From assembly GCF_025836975.1 (NCBI RefSeq), contig NZ_CP107548.1:1674001-1738000 (forward strand): DNA of 64,000 nt, written 5' to 3'. This stretch comes from Pollutimonas sp. M17 (lineage in GTDB: Bacteria; Pseudomonadota; Gammaproteobacteria; Burkholderiales; Burkholderiaceae_B). This document shows, one piece after another, positions 39,262-48,414 of the stretch (position 1 is its first letter; each line of letters opens with the position of its first letter). The notes beneath the pieces are model-generated. The model ran no database searches. It was not told where the DNA came from and was given only the letters and a program-made list of their open reading frames with translations. A program made the position numbers and the translations under genes.

Positions 39262-40047
39262 TCACTTCACGCGCTTGATGAGCGACATCGCCGCGAGAGG
39301 ATTGGACACCTTGTGTCCGCTGATCACGTAAACATAGACATCGCGCCGGCCGGCGTCGGGCAAGGCGGATGCAAGCCGGGGGAGGCCGTCGGGTGTTGCG
39401 CCCGCGGCCCAGGCCTTTGCGCGCTTGGCCCAAAGCGCCAGGGTGCGCGAGGGATAACCCAGCGCCTCGCCGGGCTGTGTGCCCATCAGCCGAACATAGA
39501 TGAAAGGCGCCGTGACGTCCGCGATAAGCGGGTGCTTCGAGTCGGCCCCCATCACCACCGCGACGCCGTAGCGCCGGGACAGCTCGATGAATTCAGGCGT
39601 CCGGAAGCTTTCGTGGCGGACTTCGACCGCGTGCCGCAGTGCCAGGCCGTCGATGTCCCGCGGAAGCATTTTAAGGAAGGCTTCGAAGTCCGCGGGATCA
39701 AATACCTTGGTCGGCATGAACTGCCAATTGATCGGGCCGAGCTTGTGTTTCAATTGCGCCAGGCCGCCGGTAATAAAGCGTTCGATTTTTTCTCCCGCGT
39801 CGGCAAGTACTTTTCCATGGGTCGCGTAGCGGGGCGCTTTTACAGAGAAGACGAAGTCATCGGGCGTTTGTTCGTACCATTTGGCAAAGCTTTCGGGCTT
39901 CTGGGCGCCATAGTAGGTACTGTTGATTTCTATCGAGGTAAGCCGCTGGCTGGCGTGCTCGAGTTGTCGTTTCCGAGGAAGCCCTTCGGGATAGAAGGCG
40001 CCTTGCCAGGGCTCGTAAGTCCATCCGCCTATGCCGATCCGGATCAT
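39262..40047 (-). CDS. DUF72 family protein (second of three)
   Basis: A 261-residue protein starting MIRIGIGGWTYEPWQGAFYP. Family marks: LTSIEINSTYYGAQKPESFA, FVFSVKAPRYATH, INWQFMPTK, VEVRHESFRT and FIYVRLMGTQPGEALGY. Longer starts at 40068 or 40080 are open, but the family N-terminus begins at 40047; none has a clear ribosome-binding site. Function unknown. It is divergent from the periplasmic binding protein gene, with 212 bases of gap in which I see no clear site, and converges on the first DUF72 gene. Confidence 0.88.
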   Translation of the reverse strand: MIRIGIGGWTYEPWQGAFYPEGLPRKRQLEHASQRLTSIEINSTYYGAQKPESFAKWYEQTPDDFVFSVKAPRYATHGKVLADAGEKIERFITGGLAQLKHKLGPINWQFMPTKVFDPADFEAFLKMLPRDIDGLALRHAVEVRHESFRTPEFIELSRRYGVAVVMGADSKHPLIADVTAPFIYVRLMGTQPGEALGYPSRTLALWAKRAKAWAAGATPDGLPRLASALPDAGRRDVYVYVISGHKVSNPLAAMSLIKRVK

Positions 40048-40259
40048 GCCGCCGCTTTTCTGGTTCATAAGTATGCCCATGCTCGATATGCGCCGTGACG
40101 GGCGAAGCAATTAGCGATCCCGCCGCGCGCTTCCCATTGCCGGCTCCGTGCCGAAACACGGTTTGATGGATGCGGACCGAAGGGTATAGTTCCATTGCAT
40201 CGGCGCGTGGAGCAGTCCGCACCGGCCAACGTTCAACCTGACATCAAAAGAGGCTTACC

Positions 40260-41033
40260 ATGAGACATTTCCTCCGCTTTTTCATCGGCTTGGCCATGGC
40301 GGCGGCGTTTGCCGCGACGGCGCAAGCCGGCCCGCGCCTGGACCGCATTCTGGACAGCAAGGTGATCCGTGTCGGCACCCCCGGCGACTACAGGCCGTTC
40401 GCCATCAAGACGGACAAAGGTTACGAGGGCCACGACATCGACGTCATGGAAGCCATGGCGCAAGGGCTGGGTGTAAAGGTCGAGTACGTGCAGACATCCT
40501 GGCCCAATCTGATGAAGGATTTATTGGCGGACAAGTTCGATGTCGCGATCGGGGGCATCACCCGCAACGCCGCCCGCATACGCCGGGCGGCCATGCTGCC
40601 CGGCTATGCGCCGTTCGGCAAAGTCGCCCTTGTCCGCAAAGACGAGGCGTCCAAGTACAAGTCCGTCTCCGACCTGAATCAATCTTCCGTTCGCGTCATC
40701 AAGAACCCGGGCGGCACGAATGAGCAGTTCGTGCTGGAAAACCTGAAGCAAGCGCAAGTCAGCACTCATGACAAGAACGCGGAGATTCCAGCGCTGATCG
40801 CCGAAGGCAAGGGCGATGTCATGATTACCGAGACATACGAAGCGCTGCATTACAGCAAGGCCGACCCCCGCCTTTCCGCCATCTTCGTCGACCACCCCTT
40901 GACGCCCAAGAACCAGCTGGGCTTCATGCTGCCGATCGACGATGCCGACTATTTGCGGGTCATGCAGTTTGCCTGGGACCTTGCCGATGAACGCGACGTC
41001 CTTGATCAGGCGGAAGACCGCTGGCTCGAGTAG
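40260..41033 (+). CDS. Periplasmic solute-binding / cyclohexadienyl dehydratase-like protein
   Basis: A 257-residue exported protein; signal peptide MRHFLRFFIGLAMAAAFAATAQAG with AQA-G cleavage. The mature part is a bacterial extracellular solute-binding domain 3: ILDSKVIRVGTPGDYRPFA, EGHDIDVMEAMA, DVAIGGITRNAARIRRAAML, then VRVIKNPGGTNEQFVLENL. The NPGGTNE motif is that of PheC-type periplasmic cyclohexadienyl dehydratases and related binding proteins. No permease or ATPase genes are adjacent, which favours an enzyme or orphan receptor over a transporter part. It converges on the MaoC gene. Confidence 0.8.
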   Translation: MRHFLRFFIGLAMAAAFAATAQAGPRLDRILDSKVIRVGTPGDYRPFAIKTDKGYEGHDIDVMEAMAQGLGVKVEYVQTSWPNLMKDLLADKFDVAIGGITRNAARIRRAAMLPGYAPFGKVALVRKDEASKYKSVSDLNQSSVRVIKNPGGTNEQFVLENLKQAQVSTHDKNAEIPALIAEGKGDVMITETYEALHYSKADPRLSAIFVDHPLTPKNQLGFMLPIDDADYLRVMQFAWDLADERDVLDQAEDRWLE

Positions 41034-41063
41034 GGCTGAAGTCGGGCAGGGCGGCCTTCCGGT

Positions 41064-41573
41064 TCAAGCCGGCCCTGCTTCCCGATACCTGACCATGGTC
41101 TGCCAATCGGCATGCACCGATGGCCGCGGCGCATCCTTGACTTCGACCGTGACATCCCATGAGCAACGGGCCTCGCCGGGCCGCGTTTCCACAACCCGCG
41201 CCAGGGCGAAGCTGGCCCATACGAGGGAACCGGACGGGACGGGCGCGGTGTAGCGGACCTTGTCGAAACCGTAGTTCAGCACCATGGCGGCGCCGGGAAA
41301 GGCAATGCAGCTTGTCTGCCAGTACGTCAGCAGGGACAGCACGAGGAAGCCATGCGCGATGGTATGCAGGTATGGAGACTCCACCGCCGCGCGCTCCGGA
41401 TTTACATGGATCCACTGGCTGTCGCGCGTGATTAGGGCAAACCGGTCTATGGTTTCCTGGTCTATCAGGACGGCCTCGGACACCAGCGCCGGCTGGCCTA
41501 TGAAGTCGACGAGGGACCGGACCGAGTCGAACCGCCGGATCGCCGATGACGGATGGAGCGTGTCGATGGTCAT
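41064..41573 (-). CDS. MaoC-like enoyl-CoA hydratase
   Basis: A 169-residue hot-dog-fold protein. The hydratase motif is seen as DSQWIHVNPERAAVESPY (catalytic Asp and His), followed by LHTIAHGFLVLSLLTYW and VRYTAPVPSGSLVWASF. MaoC proteins add water to 2-enoyl-CoA to give (R)-3-hydroxyacyl-CoA. Start ATG 41573 overlaps the SDR stop as ATGA. It is last in the operon Bug, CoA-transferase, SDR, MaoC, so hydration and (R)-specific dehydrogenation of a CoA ester are likely paired steps. Confidence 0.9.
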   Translation of the reverse strand: MTIDTLHPSSAIRRFDSVRSLVDFIGQPALVSEAVLIDQETIDRFALITRDSQWIHVNPERAAVESPYLHTIAHGFLVLSLLTYWQTSCIAFPGAAMVLNYGFDKVRYTAPVPSGSLVWASFALARVVETRPGEARCSWDVTVEVKDAPRPSVHADWQTMVRYREAGPA

Positions 41574-42508
41574 GGCGCGCGCCTGGCCTGGATCGCCTGC
41601 GCTTCGGGCGTGCCGGACTGGCGGCATGCCTGGGCCTTGGCGATCTCGTGGCGCAGCTGGTCGAAGCCGGTGGCGGGCACGCTTTCATTTTCGCGATCGG
41701 ACACCTCATCCAGACGGCCGATCAGGGCGCTTGCCGACAATTCGGCCTCGTTCAGGCATATGCCGTGGGTCATGGTGATGTTTGCCTGCTCGAAGCTTCC
41801 CGCGCCGGCCATCAGGATGGTCCGGTTCGGCGCGCTTTCCGCGACCAGGGCAATCAGGGCGGGGCTGACCGATGCGGGTGAAAGCATGTCGAGCGCCTGC
41901 GGGTCGAGCAGGCCCTCGGTCATGGCCGTGGCGGCCGTGGGCGCAAGGCAGTTCACGCGGACGCCATACCGTTCGCCCTCCAGCGCCAGGGTCTGCATCA
42001 GGCCGACCAGCGCCATCTTTGCCGCGGCGTAGTTGGACTGCCCGAAGTTGCCGTAGAGGCCCGATGAGGAAGTGGTCATCACGATGCGCCCATAGTTCTG
42101 CTCGCGCATGGCGTTCCACACGGCATGGGTGCAATGCACCGAGCCCATCAGATGGACCTCCATCACCAGCCGGAACTCCTCCAGGCTCATCTTGGCGAAG
42201 CTCTTGTCGCGCAGGACGCCTGCGTTGTTCACCAGGATATCGACGCGGCCCCATTGATCGATGGCCGACTGCGTCATCGACCGGACCTGTTCCGGATCGG
42301 TCACATCGGCGCCGTGCGCGCATGCCTGTCCGCCCGCCGCGCGAATGGCGTCCACGACGGCCTGCGCTTCGGAGCCCGGCTGGTCCGCTCCCTTGTCGTT
42401 GATCATGACCCGGGCGCCATGGCGTGCCAGTTCCAGGGCATGCGAACGGCCCAGGCCGCGGCCGGCCCCGGTCACGATGGCGTTGCGGCCTTGCAGAAGT
42501 TGCGTCAT
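41570..42508 (-). CDS. SDR dehydrogenase, (3R)-hydroxyacyl-CoA dehydrogenase-like
   Basis: A 312-residue short-chain dehydrogenase. NAD site VTGAGRGLGRSHALELARHG (11-30), then INDKG, LVNNAG, and the catalytic S-Y-K set in TTSSSGLYGNFGQSNYAAAK. RGLGRSHALELA is typical of the dehydrogenase part of multifunctional enzyme type 2, acting on 3-hydroxyacyl-CoA. About 60 extra residues at the C-terminus follow the usual SDR end and match those of the second SDR at 53192. It sits 23 bases after the CoA-transferase gene. Confidence 0.9.
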   Translation of the reverse strand: MTQLLQGRNAIVTGAGRGLGRSHALELARHGARVMINDKGADQPGSEAQAVVDAIRAAGGQACAHGADVTDPEQVRSMTQSAIDQWGRVDILVNNAGVLRDKSFAKMSLEEFRLVMEVHLMGSVHCTHAVWNAMREQNYGRIVMTTSSSGLYGNFGQSNYAAAKMALVGLMQTLALEGERYGVRVNCLAPTAATAMTEGLLDPQALDMLSPASVSPALIALVAESAPNRTILMAGAGSFEQANITMTHGICLNEAELSASALIGRLDEVSDRENESVPATGFDQLRHEIAKAQACRQSGTPEAQAIQARRAP

Positions 42509-42531
42509 GGGTGCTCCGGTTCTTGAAATCA

Positions 42532-43788
42532 TCAGATGGCCACAGGTGTGGCCGCATCGGCTCGCGTCCGGATGATCCCGGCACGCTCGAGTTCGGCGAT
42601 GGTCTTGTCATCCAGGCCCGCTCTGGACAATACGGCGTGGGTATCCTGGCCCAGCGACGGCGCGCCGGACGGGGTGGGCTCGCCGTCCTGATCGAAGGCG
42701 AAGCCGATTCCGCGAGTCCGCAGGCCGCGCCCGCCCTGGTGGAAAATGTGGTCGGGCAGCTTCACACAGCCCGTGACATCGACCTCATCAAGGAATTCCT
42801 CGAGCTTTCTCACCCTGGCCGCGGGCACTCCGGCCCGGCTCAGGCTGTCCTCGAGCTGTGCCGCGGCACGGGTCGCGAACGCGGCGCGCAGGCGTTCCAT
42901 GACGTACTCACGATCATTCGGCACGACGAATCCATTGGGAAGATTGAATGCGGCGAGGTCGAGCGCCCGCGCGTCCTCGCACAGCTCCCCGATCCCGATG
43001 ATGGCCGCAAGCTTGCGGAACTGGGCCGGCGTGTTGGCGGCGACCGCCAGCCAGCCGTCCGCGCACCGGTAGGTGTCGGCCGCCGGGCTGCCCGTGTAGC
43101 CGCGGTTACCCACGCGGCGGGTGGGCGTGCCGTCGCTCAGATAGGCGCAGCTGTTGGGGTACATCAGCATCAGGGAGGCCTGGATCATGGATGCGTCGAT
43201 GTACTGGCCGCTGCCTTCGCGCAATCTGCGGTGCAGCGACGCGACGATGGACAATGCGCCGAGCATGCCGACCGCCACGTCGATGACGGGAAAGCCGACC
43301 TTGAGCGGCGGCGCATCGTCGCCTTCGCCGGACATCATCATCATTCCGGTCAGCGCCTGCACGACATGGTCATAGGCGCCCCGTTGCGACCATTCGCCTT
43401 GCTGGCCGAATCCCGAGATGGAGCAGTAGACGATGTCCGGCTTGCCCGCCTTTATGGACGCATAGTCCAGCCCGTACCGGGCGACCACGCCGGGCCGGAA
43501 GTTCTCGATGAAGACGTCGGCCGAGGCGGCAAGGCCGCGCAGCAGTTCGGCGCCTTGCCGCGTTCTGATATCCAGCCCCAGCGACTGTTTGCCGGCGTTG
43601 ATGGCGGCGAATCCGGTGGGCGTGTCGGTGTCCGCGCCGTCCTTCATCGAGCGCAGGACCTCGCCGGCCAGCGGCGGCTCCACCTTGATGACTTCGGCAC
43701 CCAGTTGCGCAAGGTAGAAGGAGGCGAGGGGGCCGGCGATCACATGTGATAGATCCAGCACGCGTACGCCTTCGAGCGGCTTAGACAT
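42532..43788 (-). CDS. CaiB/BaiF family III CoA-transferase
   Basis: A 418-residue enzyme that moves CoA between carboxylic acids without a covalent acyl-phosphate. Family marks: GVRVLDLSHVIAGPLASFYLAQLGAEVIKVEPP at the N-terminus (VLDLSHVIAGPLAS is the core), LGLDIRTRQG, FIENFRPGVVARYGLDY and VGFPVIDVAVGMLGALSI with the expected catalytic Asp. GTPTRRVGNRGYTGSPAADT follows. It lies 12 bases downstream of the Bug gene and 23 upstream of the SDR gene. It likely activates the acid captured by the Bug receptor (inference). Confidence 0.93.
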   Translation of the reverse strand: MSKPLEGVRVLDLSHVIAGPLASFYLAQLGAEVIKVEPPLAGEVLRSMKDGADTDTPTGFAAINAGKQSLGLDIRTRQGAELLRGLAASADVFIENFRPGVVARYGLDYASIKAGKPDIVYCSISGFGQQGEWSQRGAYDHVVQALTGMMMMSGEGDDAPPLKVGFPVIDVAVGMLGALSIVASLHRRLREGSGQYIDASMIQASLMLMYPNSCAYLSDGTPTRRVGNRGYTGSPAADTYRCADGWLAVAANTPAQFRKLAAIIGIGELCEDARALDLAAFNLPNGFVVPNDREYVMERLRAAFATRAAAQLEDSLSRAGVPAARVRKLEEFLDEVDVTGCVKLPDHIFHQGGRGLRTRGIGFAFDQDGEPTPSGAPSLGQDTHAVLSRAGLDDKTIAELERAGIIRTRADAATPVAI

Positions 43789-43800
43789 GAACGATTCCGG

Positions 43801-44778
43801 TCAGCCGACGGAGATGCCGGCAAGTTTGATGATTTCAGCCCATTTTTGATACTCGCTGCGCACGAACGCGGCAAAATCCTCTGGACTGTCGCTCTGGACC
43901 GCGCGGCTACCCGCGGCCTCGAACATGCTCTTGATGGAAGCGTCCTTGAGGGCCGCCGTCGTTGCGCTGTAGAGCTTGCCGACCGCCTTCGCGGGGGACT
44001 TCCGGGGCAGCCAGAACCCGAACCAGAACTCCTGGATGGCCAGGTCGCTGTGCAGGACTTCATGCAGCGTGGGGATGCCGGGCAGCTGTGGCATGGGGTC
44101 GCGGCTGGATACGGCCAGGGCGCGCAGGCTGCCGCCCTTGACTTGCGGAATGGCGGTTCCCGCAATGGTGAATGCGAAGTCCGTGTCGCCCCGCGTGAGC
44201 GAGATGGGGATTTCCACCGAGCCTTTGAACGGTACATGCACCGCTTTCGCCTTCAGCAGCGACACGAAGGTCGCGCCGCCCAGATGGGCGCCCGACCCAA
44301 TGCCTCCAGAGGCGAAATTCAACTCGCCCGGGCGGGCGCGCAATGCGGCAATAAGGTCCTGCACTGTGCGATAGGGCGAGTTGGCGGCCACGACCAGCAC
44401 GGTGGGAGAGGTGGCGATAAGGGTGACCGGCACAAAATCATTGACCGGATCGAACATCAGGCTCGGCTGCAGGGCCTTCTGGATCAGGTGCGAGTTCGAC
44501 CCCAGCAGCGCCGTGTAGCCGTCGGCGGGCGCCTGGGCGGCGTACTGGGCAGCCAGCACGCCGCCCGCCCCGACCTTGTTTTCGATCACGACGGCTTGTC
44601 CCAGGGTGGCGGTGAGCTTGGGGCCGAACTGCCTGGCCATGATGTCGGGTCCCCCGCCCGCGGCGTAGGGCACGATGATGCGCACCGCCCTCGATGGGTA
44701 GGTTTCGGCCGCCCGCGCCCTGGTGTTGAGCATCAGGCTTGCGCCCAGGGCGCCAAGACAGAAGCTGCGGCGTTGCAT
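43801..44778 (-). CDS. Bug-family tripartite tricarboxylate transporter receptor
   Basis: A 325-residue periplasmic receptor starting MQRRSFCLGALGASLMLN, a signal sequence with a twin-arginine-like RRSF. The mature protein opens YPSRAVRIIVPYAAGGGPDI, then VVIENKVGAGGVLAAQYAAQ, as in Bug proteins. AGGAGACGAT precedes ATG 44778; the frame extends further but into the LysR gene on the other strand. It heads the CoA-transferase/SDR/MaoC operon and is divergent from a LysR gene. Confidence 0.92.
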   Translation of the reverse strand: MQRRSFCLGALGASLMLNTRARAAETYPSRAVRIIVPYAAGGGPDIMARQFGPKLTATLGQAVVIENKVGAGGVLAAQYAAQAPADGYTALLGSNSHLIQKALQPSLMFDPVNDFVPVTLIATSPTVLVVAANSPYRTVQDLIAALRARPGELNFASGGIGSGAHLGGATFVSLLKAKAVHVPFKGSVEIPISLTRGDTDFAFTIAGTAIPQVKGGSLRALAVSSRDPMPQLPGIPTLHEVLHSDLAIQEFWFGFWLPRKSPAKAVGKLYSATTAALKDASIKSMFEAAGSRAVQSDSPEDFAAFVRSEYQKWAEIIKLAGISVG

Positions 44779-44875
44779 ATCGTCTCCTTGTAATGCATTA
44801 AGGATAGTGAATTGGAGTGAATAGAAAAAGTGATATATTTTTATATAGCGATAACTTAATGTTTTATGAGTTTGA
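44779..44875. promoter_or_regulatory. LysR/Bug divergent control region
   Basis: An AT-rich 97-base gap between divergent starts. It contains the perfect palindrome TAATGCATTA at 44791-44800 and an inverted repeat TATAT-TTTT-ATATA at 44834-44847. These are candidate LysR sites or promoter parts; exact roles are not settled. Confidence 0.45.
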
Positions 44876-45811
44876 ATGAGCGCACCCATCGAGCCGGACC
44901 ATCTGGTAGCCAAGCTGCGGTTTCGCCACCTTCGCCTGCTGAGGGAAGTGCAAGCCAGGGGCAGCCTCCGGGCCGCCAGCCAGGCGCTCAACCTGACCCA
45001 GCCGGCACTGAGCAAGGCGCTGACGGAAATTGAAAATGCATTCGGCTTTGCCTTGTTCTTGCGCACGGCGCGCGGCTTGACGCTGACCGCACAGGGAGAG
45101 GTGGTGCTTCGCGGTGCAAACCTGCTGCTGGAGGAACTGGGCCATCTTCGTACCGAGGCTGCGGCAGCGGATCGCTATGCGGCCAGCGTCCGGATCGGCG
45201 CGCCGCCGTTCGTGGCCCAGACTTACTTGCCCGGCGTGATTGCCAGGCTGGTGCAAGGCGAGACGCCCGTACGGGTGCAACTGCGGGAGGACCGGGTGCC
45301 CGCATTGATCCTTGCGCTCCGGCGCGGCGAGCTCGATGCGCTGATCACCACCTTCCCTTTGCGGATGCTGGAATCCGAGGCGGACGCCTTTCAGTACATC
45401 AAGCTGTTCGAGGTTCAATTCGCCGTGGTGGCGGCGGCGGGGCACCCGCTGGTCCGCTCACGGCGTGTGGACTGGACTCGCCTGTCGCGGGAGAAATGGG
45501 TGATGCCGGCCGAAGGTTCGATGGGCCGCAAGCTTATCGAGGACTGCTTTACGCATGCCGGCGTGCCTGTTCCTTTGCCCGTGATCGAATCCACGAGCCC
45601 GACGACCAGCGTCCAGTTCGTTGCCGCCAGCCTGGGCATAGGCATCGTCCCGGACGTGGCGCTGCTTCAGCACAGCGCGTTGCAAGCGGGCTCCGTCAAG
45701 CAGATACGTGTAATGCCCGAACCGCCTTCCAGTGTCGTGGCCCTGATTTTCCGGGAAGGACCATTCAGCCCCCGCATCGCTTTGTTGAAGGAGGCGCTGG
45801 GGCTCGAGTGA
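44876..45811 (+). CDS. LysR family transcriptional regulator
   Basis: A 311-residue regulator. The winged helix is HLRLLREVQARGSLRAASQA then LNLTQPALSKALTEIENAFG, followed by the effector domain that starts VRIGAPPFVAQTYLPGVIAR. It is of the GbpR/AphB-like group that starts effector domains in this way. Start ATG 44876. It is divergent from the Bug/CoA-transferase/SDR/MaoC operon, the probable target; the ligand is unknown. Confidence 0.92.
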   Translation: MSAPIEPDHLVAKLRFRHLRLLREVQARGSLRAASQALNLTQPALSKALTEIENAFGFALFLRTARGLTLTAQGEVVLRGANLLLEELGHLRTEAAAADRYAASVRIGAPPFVAQTYLPGVIARLVQGETPVRVQLREDRVPALILALRRGELDALITTFPLRMLESEADAFQYIKLFEVQFAVVAAAGHPLVRSRRVDWTRLSREKWVMPAEGSMGRKLIEDCFTHAGVPVPLPVIESTSPTTSVQFVAASLGIGIVPDVALLQHSALQAGSVKQIRVMPEPPSSVVALIFREGPFSPRIALLKEALGLE

Positions 45812-45900
45812 AGGGTGATCGCCCTGCCTGGGATGGAATCGCGCAAGGCACAAGATTTGCTGCGCTGTGGCGACGTCATTCAACCATCACCGGGAAAATC

Positions 45901-46272
45901 ATGAACAGATCCATCGCAATCGCCCTGTGTTCGCTGCCCCTCGCACTGGCTTCGACGGTGTACGCCCAAGGCACTCAAGGTTTGTCAGGCTCGGGCGCGG
46001 CCGGCGCCGCGCAGCAGGCCGAATCCACTCATCCCAGCGGGCTGGCCGGCGGCACGGGCGCGAAGCGTGAGCCGCCTCGCAACGAGAGCTCCGCCCCTGC
46101 GCAGGACAAGCCGGCCGAGCCCGCGGCCACGACGAACCCAAGGAGCGACAGCGGCACGGCGAGCAATCGGTCGTCCAGTGGCAGCAGCACCAATACGACG
46201 GTTGAACAAGCGCCGAGTGAAACCGGAAAGTCGGCACCGTCGTCCAAGTCCAAGGCGCCGCCGCAGCGATGA
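45901..46272 (+). CDS. Small exported low-complexity protein
   Basis: A 123-residue protein with a clear signal peptide MNRSIAIALCSLPLALAS ending TVYAQG. The mature part is about 100 residues rich in Ser, Ala, Gly, Pro, Thr and Asn with no hydrophobic core, for example SDSGTASNRSSSGSSTNTT, so it is probably intrinsically disordered. I do not recognise a family. ATG 45901 has GGGAAAATC before it. It lies between the LysR gene (same strand, 89 bases) and the convergent third Bug gene. Confidence 0.6.
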   Translation: MNRSIAIALCSLPLALASTVYAQGTQGLSGSGAAGAAQQAESTHPSGLAGGTGAKREPPRNESSAPAQDKPAEPAATTNPRSDSGTASNRSSSGSSTNTTVEQAPSETGKSAPSSKSKAPPQR

Positions 46273-46291
46273 CGCGGTCGGCGGGCCAGTT

Positions 46292-47272
46292 TCATTGGCC
46301 CTTGATGCCGGCCTTCTTGATCACGTCGCCCCATTTGCTCATTTCCGCCGAAATGAATTTCTGAAATTCGGCGGCGCTGCCCGGCTGCGGTTCCATGCCT
46401 TGCGCCAGCAGGGTCTTCTTCATGTCGGGATCACGCAGTGCCTGGTTGATCTCCGAGTCCAGGCGGGCGACGATGGCGTCGGGCACGCCGGCCGGCGCCA
46501 TGAAGCCGTACCAGCCCGCGGCGACCACATTGGGCAGGCCCTGGCTTTGCAAGGTGGCTGCCTGCGGATAGATCTCGCTTTGCGACTGGGAGGCGACACC
46601 GATGACCCGCAGCCTGCCGCTCTCGATATGCGGCAGCGCGGCCGTGATGGCGGTCAGGGTGGCATCGACACGGCCTGCCAGCAGATCGGTGTAGGCCGCC
46701 ACGTCGCCCCGGTATTGGACCGCCAGGCCTTTTACTCCCGAATCCCTGAGCAGCAGCTCCTCGGCCAGATGGGGAAGCGAGCCATAGCCCGGGGAACCGA
46801 AGGTCAGGCCATTGGCTTGGGATTTCCCATAGGCGATCAAGTCCTGCGCCGTCTTTATCGGCGTGTCCGCATTCACCACAAGAAACAGCGGAACGGTGGC
46901 GACCATGGCGACGGGACGCAGGTCTTTCCTGGGGTCGTACCCCAGCTTGCCGTACAGCGCCTCCAGGGTCGAGTAGGGAGCCGCGGCATACAGAATGGTG
47001 TAGCCGTCGGCCTGGGCATTGGCCACGTAGGTATTGCCTACCCGCGTGCCGGCGCCTGTCTTGTTCTCGACGACGAAGGGCTGGCCCAGCCGGCGCGCCA
47101 GGTACTCGCCGATAAGCCGCGCCGAGATGTCGTTGGGGCCTCCCGCGCCGTAGGGCGAGACGATCTTCACCGCGCGGGCCGGCCATTCACCCTGTGCAAA
47201 GGCACGTGGCACGGCACCGGCGCAAAGGCTGGCTGCGGCAGCACGCAGCAGTGTCCGTCGATTCATTTTCAT
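46292..47272 (-). CDS. Bug-family tripartite tricarboxylate transporter receptor
   Basis: A 326-residue periplasmic receptor. The N-terminus MKMNRRTLLRAAAASLCAGA carries NRRTLLR, a possible twin-arginine signal, with cleavage near AFAQG. Mature marks: WPARAVKIVSPYGAGGPNDI, VVENKTGAGTRVGNTYVANA and GLTFGSPGYGSLPHLAEEL. AGGAGACAAGC precedes the ATG. It is divergent from a LysR gene with 194 bases between; no enzyme genes follow it on its strand. The second CoA-ester cluster lies beyond the LysR gene. Confidence 0.9.
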   Translation of the reverse strand: MKMNRRTLLRAAAASLCAGAVPRAFAQGEWPARAVKIVSPYGAGGPNDISARLIGEYLARRLGQPFVVENKTGAGTRVGNTYVANAQADGYTILYAAAPYSTLEALYGKLGYDPRKDLRPVAMVATVPLFLVVNADTPIKTAQDLIAYGKSQANGLTFGSPGYGSLPHLAEELLLRDSGVKGLAVQYRGDVAAYTDLLAGRVDATLTAITAALPHIESGRLRVIGVASQSQSEIYPQAATLQSQGLPNVVAAGWYGFMAPAGVPDAIVARLDSEINQALRDPDMKKTLLAQGMEPQPGSAAEFQKFISAEMSKWGDVIKKAGIKGQ

Positions 47273-47415
47273 GCTTGTCTCCTGGGCGTTCGAATAGTAG
47301 ATGAAAAGCCGGCGCGGCATCCGCGGTAGCGGTTCCGCAAGGCTTCAAGGTGCGATAATAGGTTTCCGGGTTCTATTCGGACAAGCTGCAAATTCTTGAG
47401 AACCTAAAGGTTTAT

Positions 47416-47423
47416 CTTATAAA
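47416..47423. promoter_or_regulatory. CTTATAAA motif, Bug/LysR gap
   Basis: One copy of CTTATAAA lies 44 bases before the LysR start in the divergent gap. The same octamer recurs twice upstream of the acyl-CoA synthetase gene, which suggests a shared regulator site. Confidence 0.4.
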
Positions 47424-47466
47424 TGCATTTTCACCTGCCCGGTAAAAAAGGCGAAAAGGATGCTTC

Positions 47467-48408
47467 ATGGCAATTGAGGTAACGTTCAGGCAATTGCGCG
47501 CATTCGTCGCTGTGCTCGAGTGCGGAAGCTTTTCGGAGGCCGCCGACACCATGCATCTGTCGCAGGCGGCGCTCAGCGGCCTGGTCAAAGAGCTGGAGAG
47601 CCGCCTGGGCGTGCGGCTGCTGGACCGCAATACGCGCAGCGTAAGCGCATCGGTGGTCGGGGCCGAATTCGAGCCCATGGTCCGGCGGGTGCTGGCCGGC
47701 CTGGACGATGCGCTGGAAAGCGTGACCAACCTGAAGGAGCTGCGCCGTGGCCTGGTGCGCGTGGCGGCGCCCGAAACCCTGTCCTGCACTTTGCTGCCCG
47801 AACTCATCGCCCGTTACGGCGAGCGCCATCCCGGTGTCGACGTGCGCTTCGAAGACGTGCCGATAGAAGAGGTGCTGGCGGGACTGCATAGCGGCAAGGC
47901 GGATATCGGCTTCGGGCCGGCGGGCGTATTGGCCGATGACGCGGTCGAGGCCCACCTGATCCGCATCGATCCGCTTTGGGTCGCGCTGCGCCATGACGAT
48001 CCGCTCGCGGCCGGCGCCTCGGTCAGCTGGAAGGAGCTGCGCGAACGGCCGCTGATCAACTACATGCCCAATCTGGCGCTCAATGTGCTCAGCAACGTGC
48101 CGTCGCGGCATCATCCGAAAGAGATCGTTCCGGTGCATCGCGTCAACACAGCCCTGTCCTTGTTGCGGGTGAGGCCCGGCTACGTGATCTGCCCCTCGAT
48201 GGCGCGATCCCTGGTCGAAGGATTCGGGCTGGTTTTTCTTCCGGTGCGCCAGCCCACCGTTACCTGGCGCATCGCCATCTTCGTTCGTGGGCGGTCCTCG
48301 CTTTCCCCGGCGGTGGAGAGCTTTCTCGATTTCACCCTTGAAGCCGCAAAGAATTGGGATGAGGGCCCGTCCGCCCGTCCGGCCGCGCCACAGCGCGTCA
48401 ATAAATAA
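47467..48408 (+). CDS. LysR family transcriptional regulator
   Basis: A 313-residue regulator. The N-terminal winged helix is TFRQLRAFVAVLECGSFSEA then LSQAALSGLVKELESRLGVR and LLDRNTRS. The effector domain begins VRVAAPETLSCTLLPELIA. AAGGATGCTTC precedes ATG 47467. Its targets are probably the divergent Bug gene and the downstream synthetase/thiolase/SDR genes, supported by the repeated CTTATAAA motif in both upstream regions. Confidence 0.92.
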   Translation: MAIEVTFRQLRAFVAVLECGSFSEAADTMHLSQAALSGLVKELESRLGVRLLDRNTRSVSASVVGAEFEPMVRRVLAGLDDALESVTNLKELRRGLVRVAAPETLSCTLLPELIARYGERHPGVDVRFEDVPIEEVLAGLHSGKADIGFGPAGVLADDAVEAHLIRIDPLWVALRHDDPLAAGASVSWKELRERPLINYMPNLALNVLSNVPSRHHPKEIVPVHRVNTALSLLRVRPGYVICPSMARSLVEGFGLVFLPVRQPTVTWRIAIFVRGRSSLSPAVESFLDFTLEAAKNWDEGPSARPAAPQRVNK

Positions 48409-48414
48409 TTTCAA

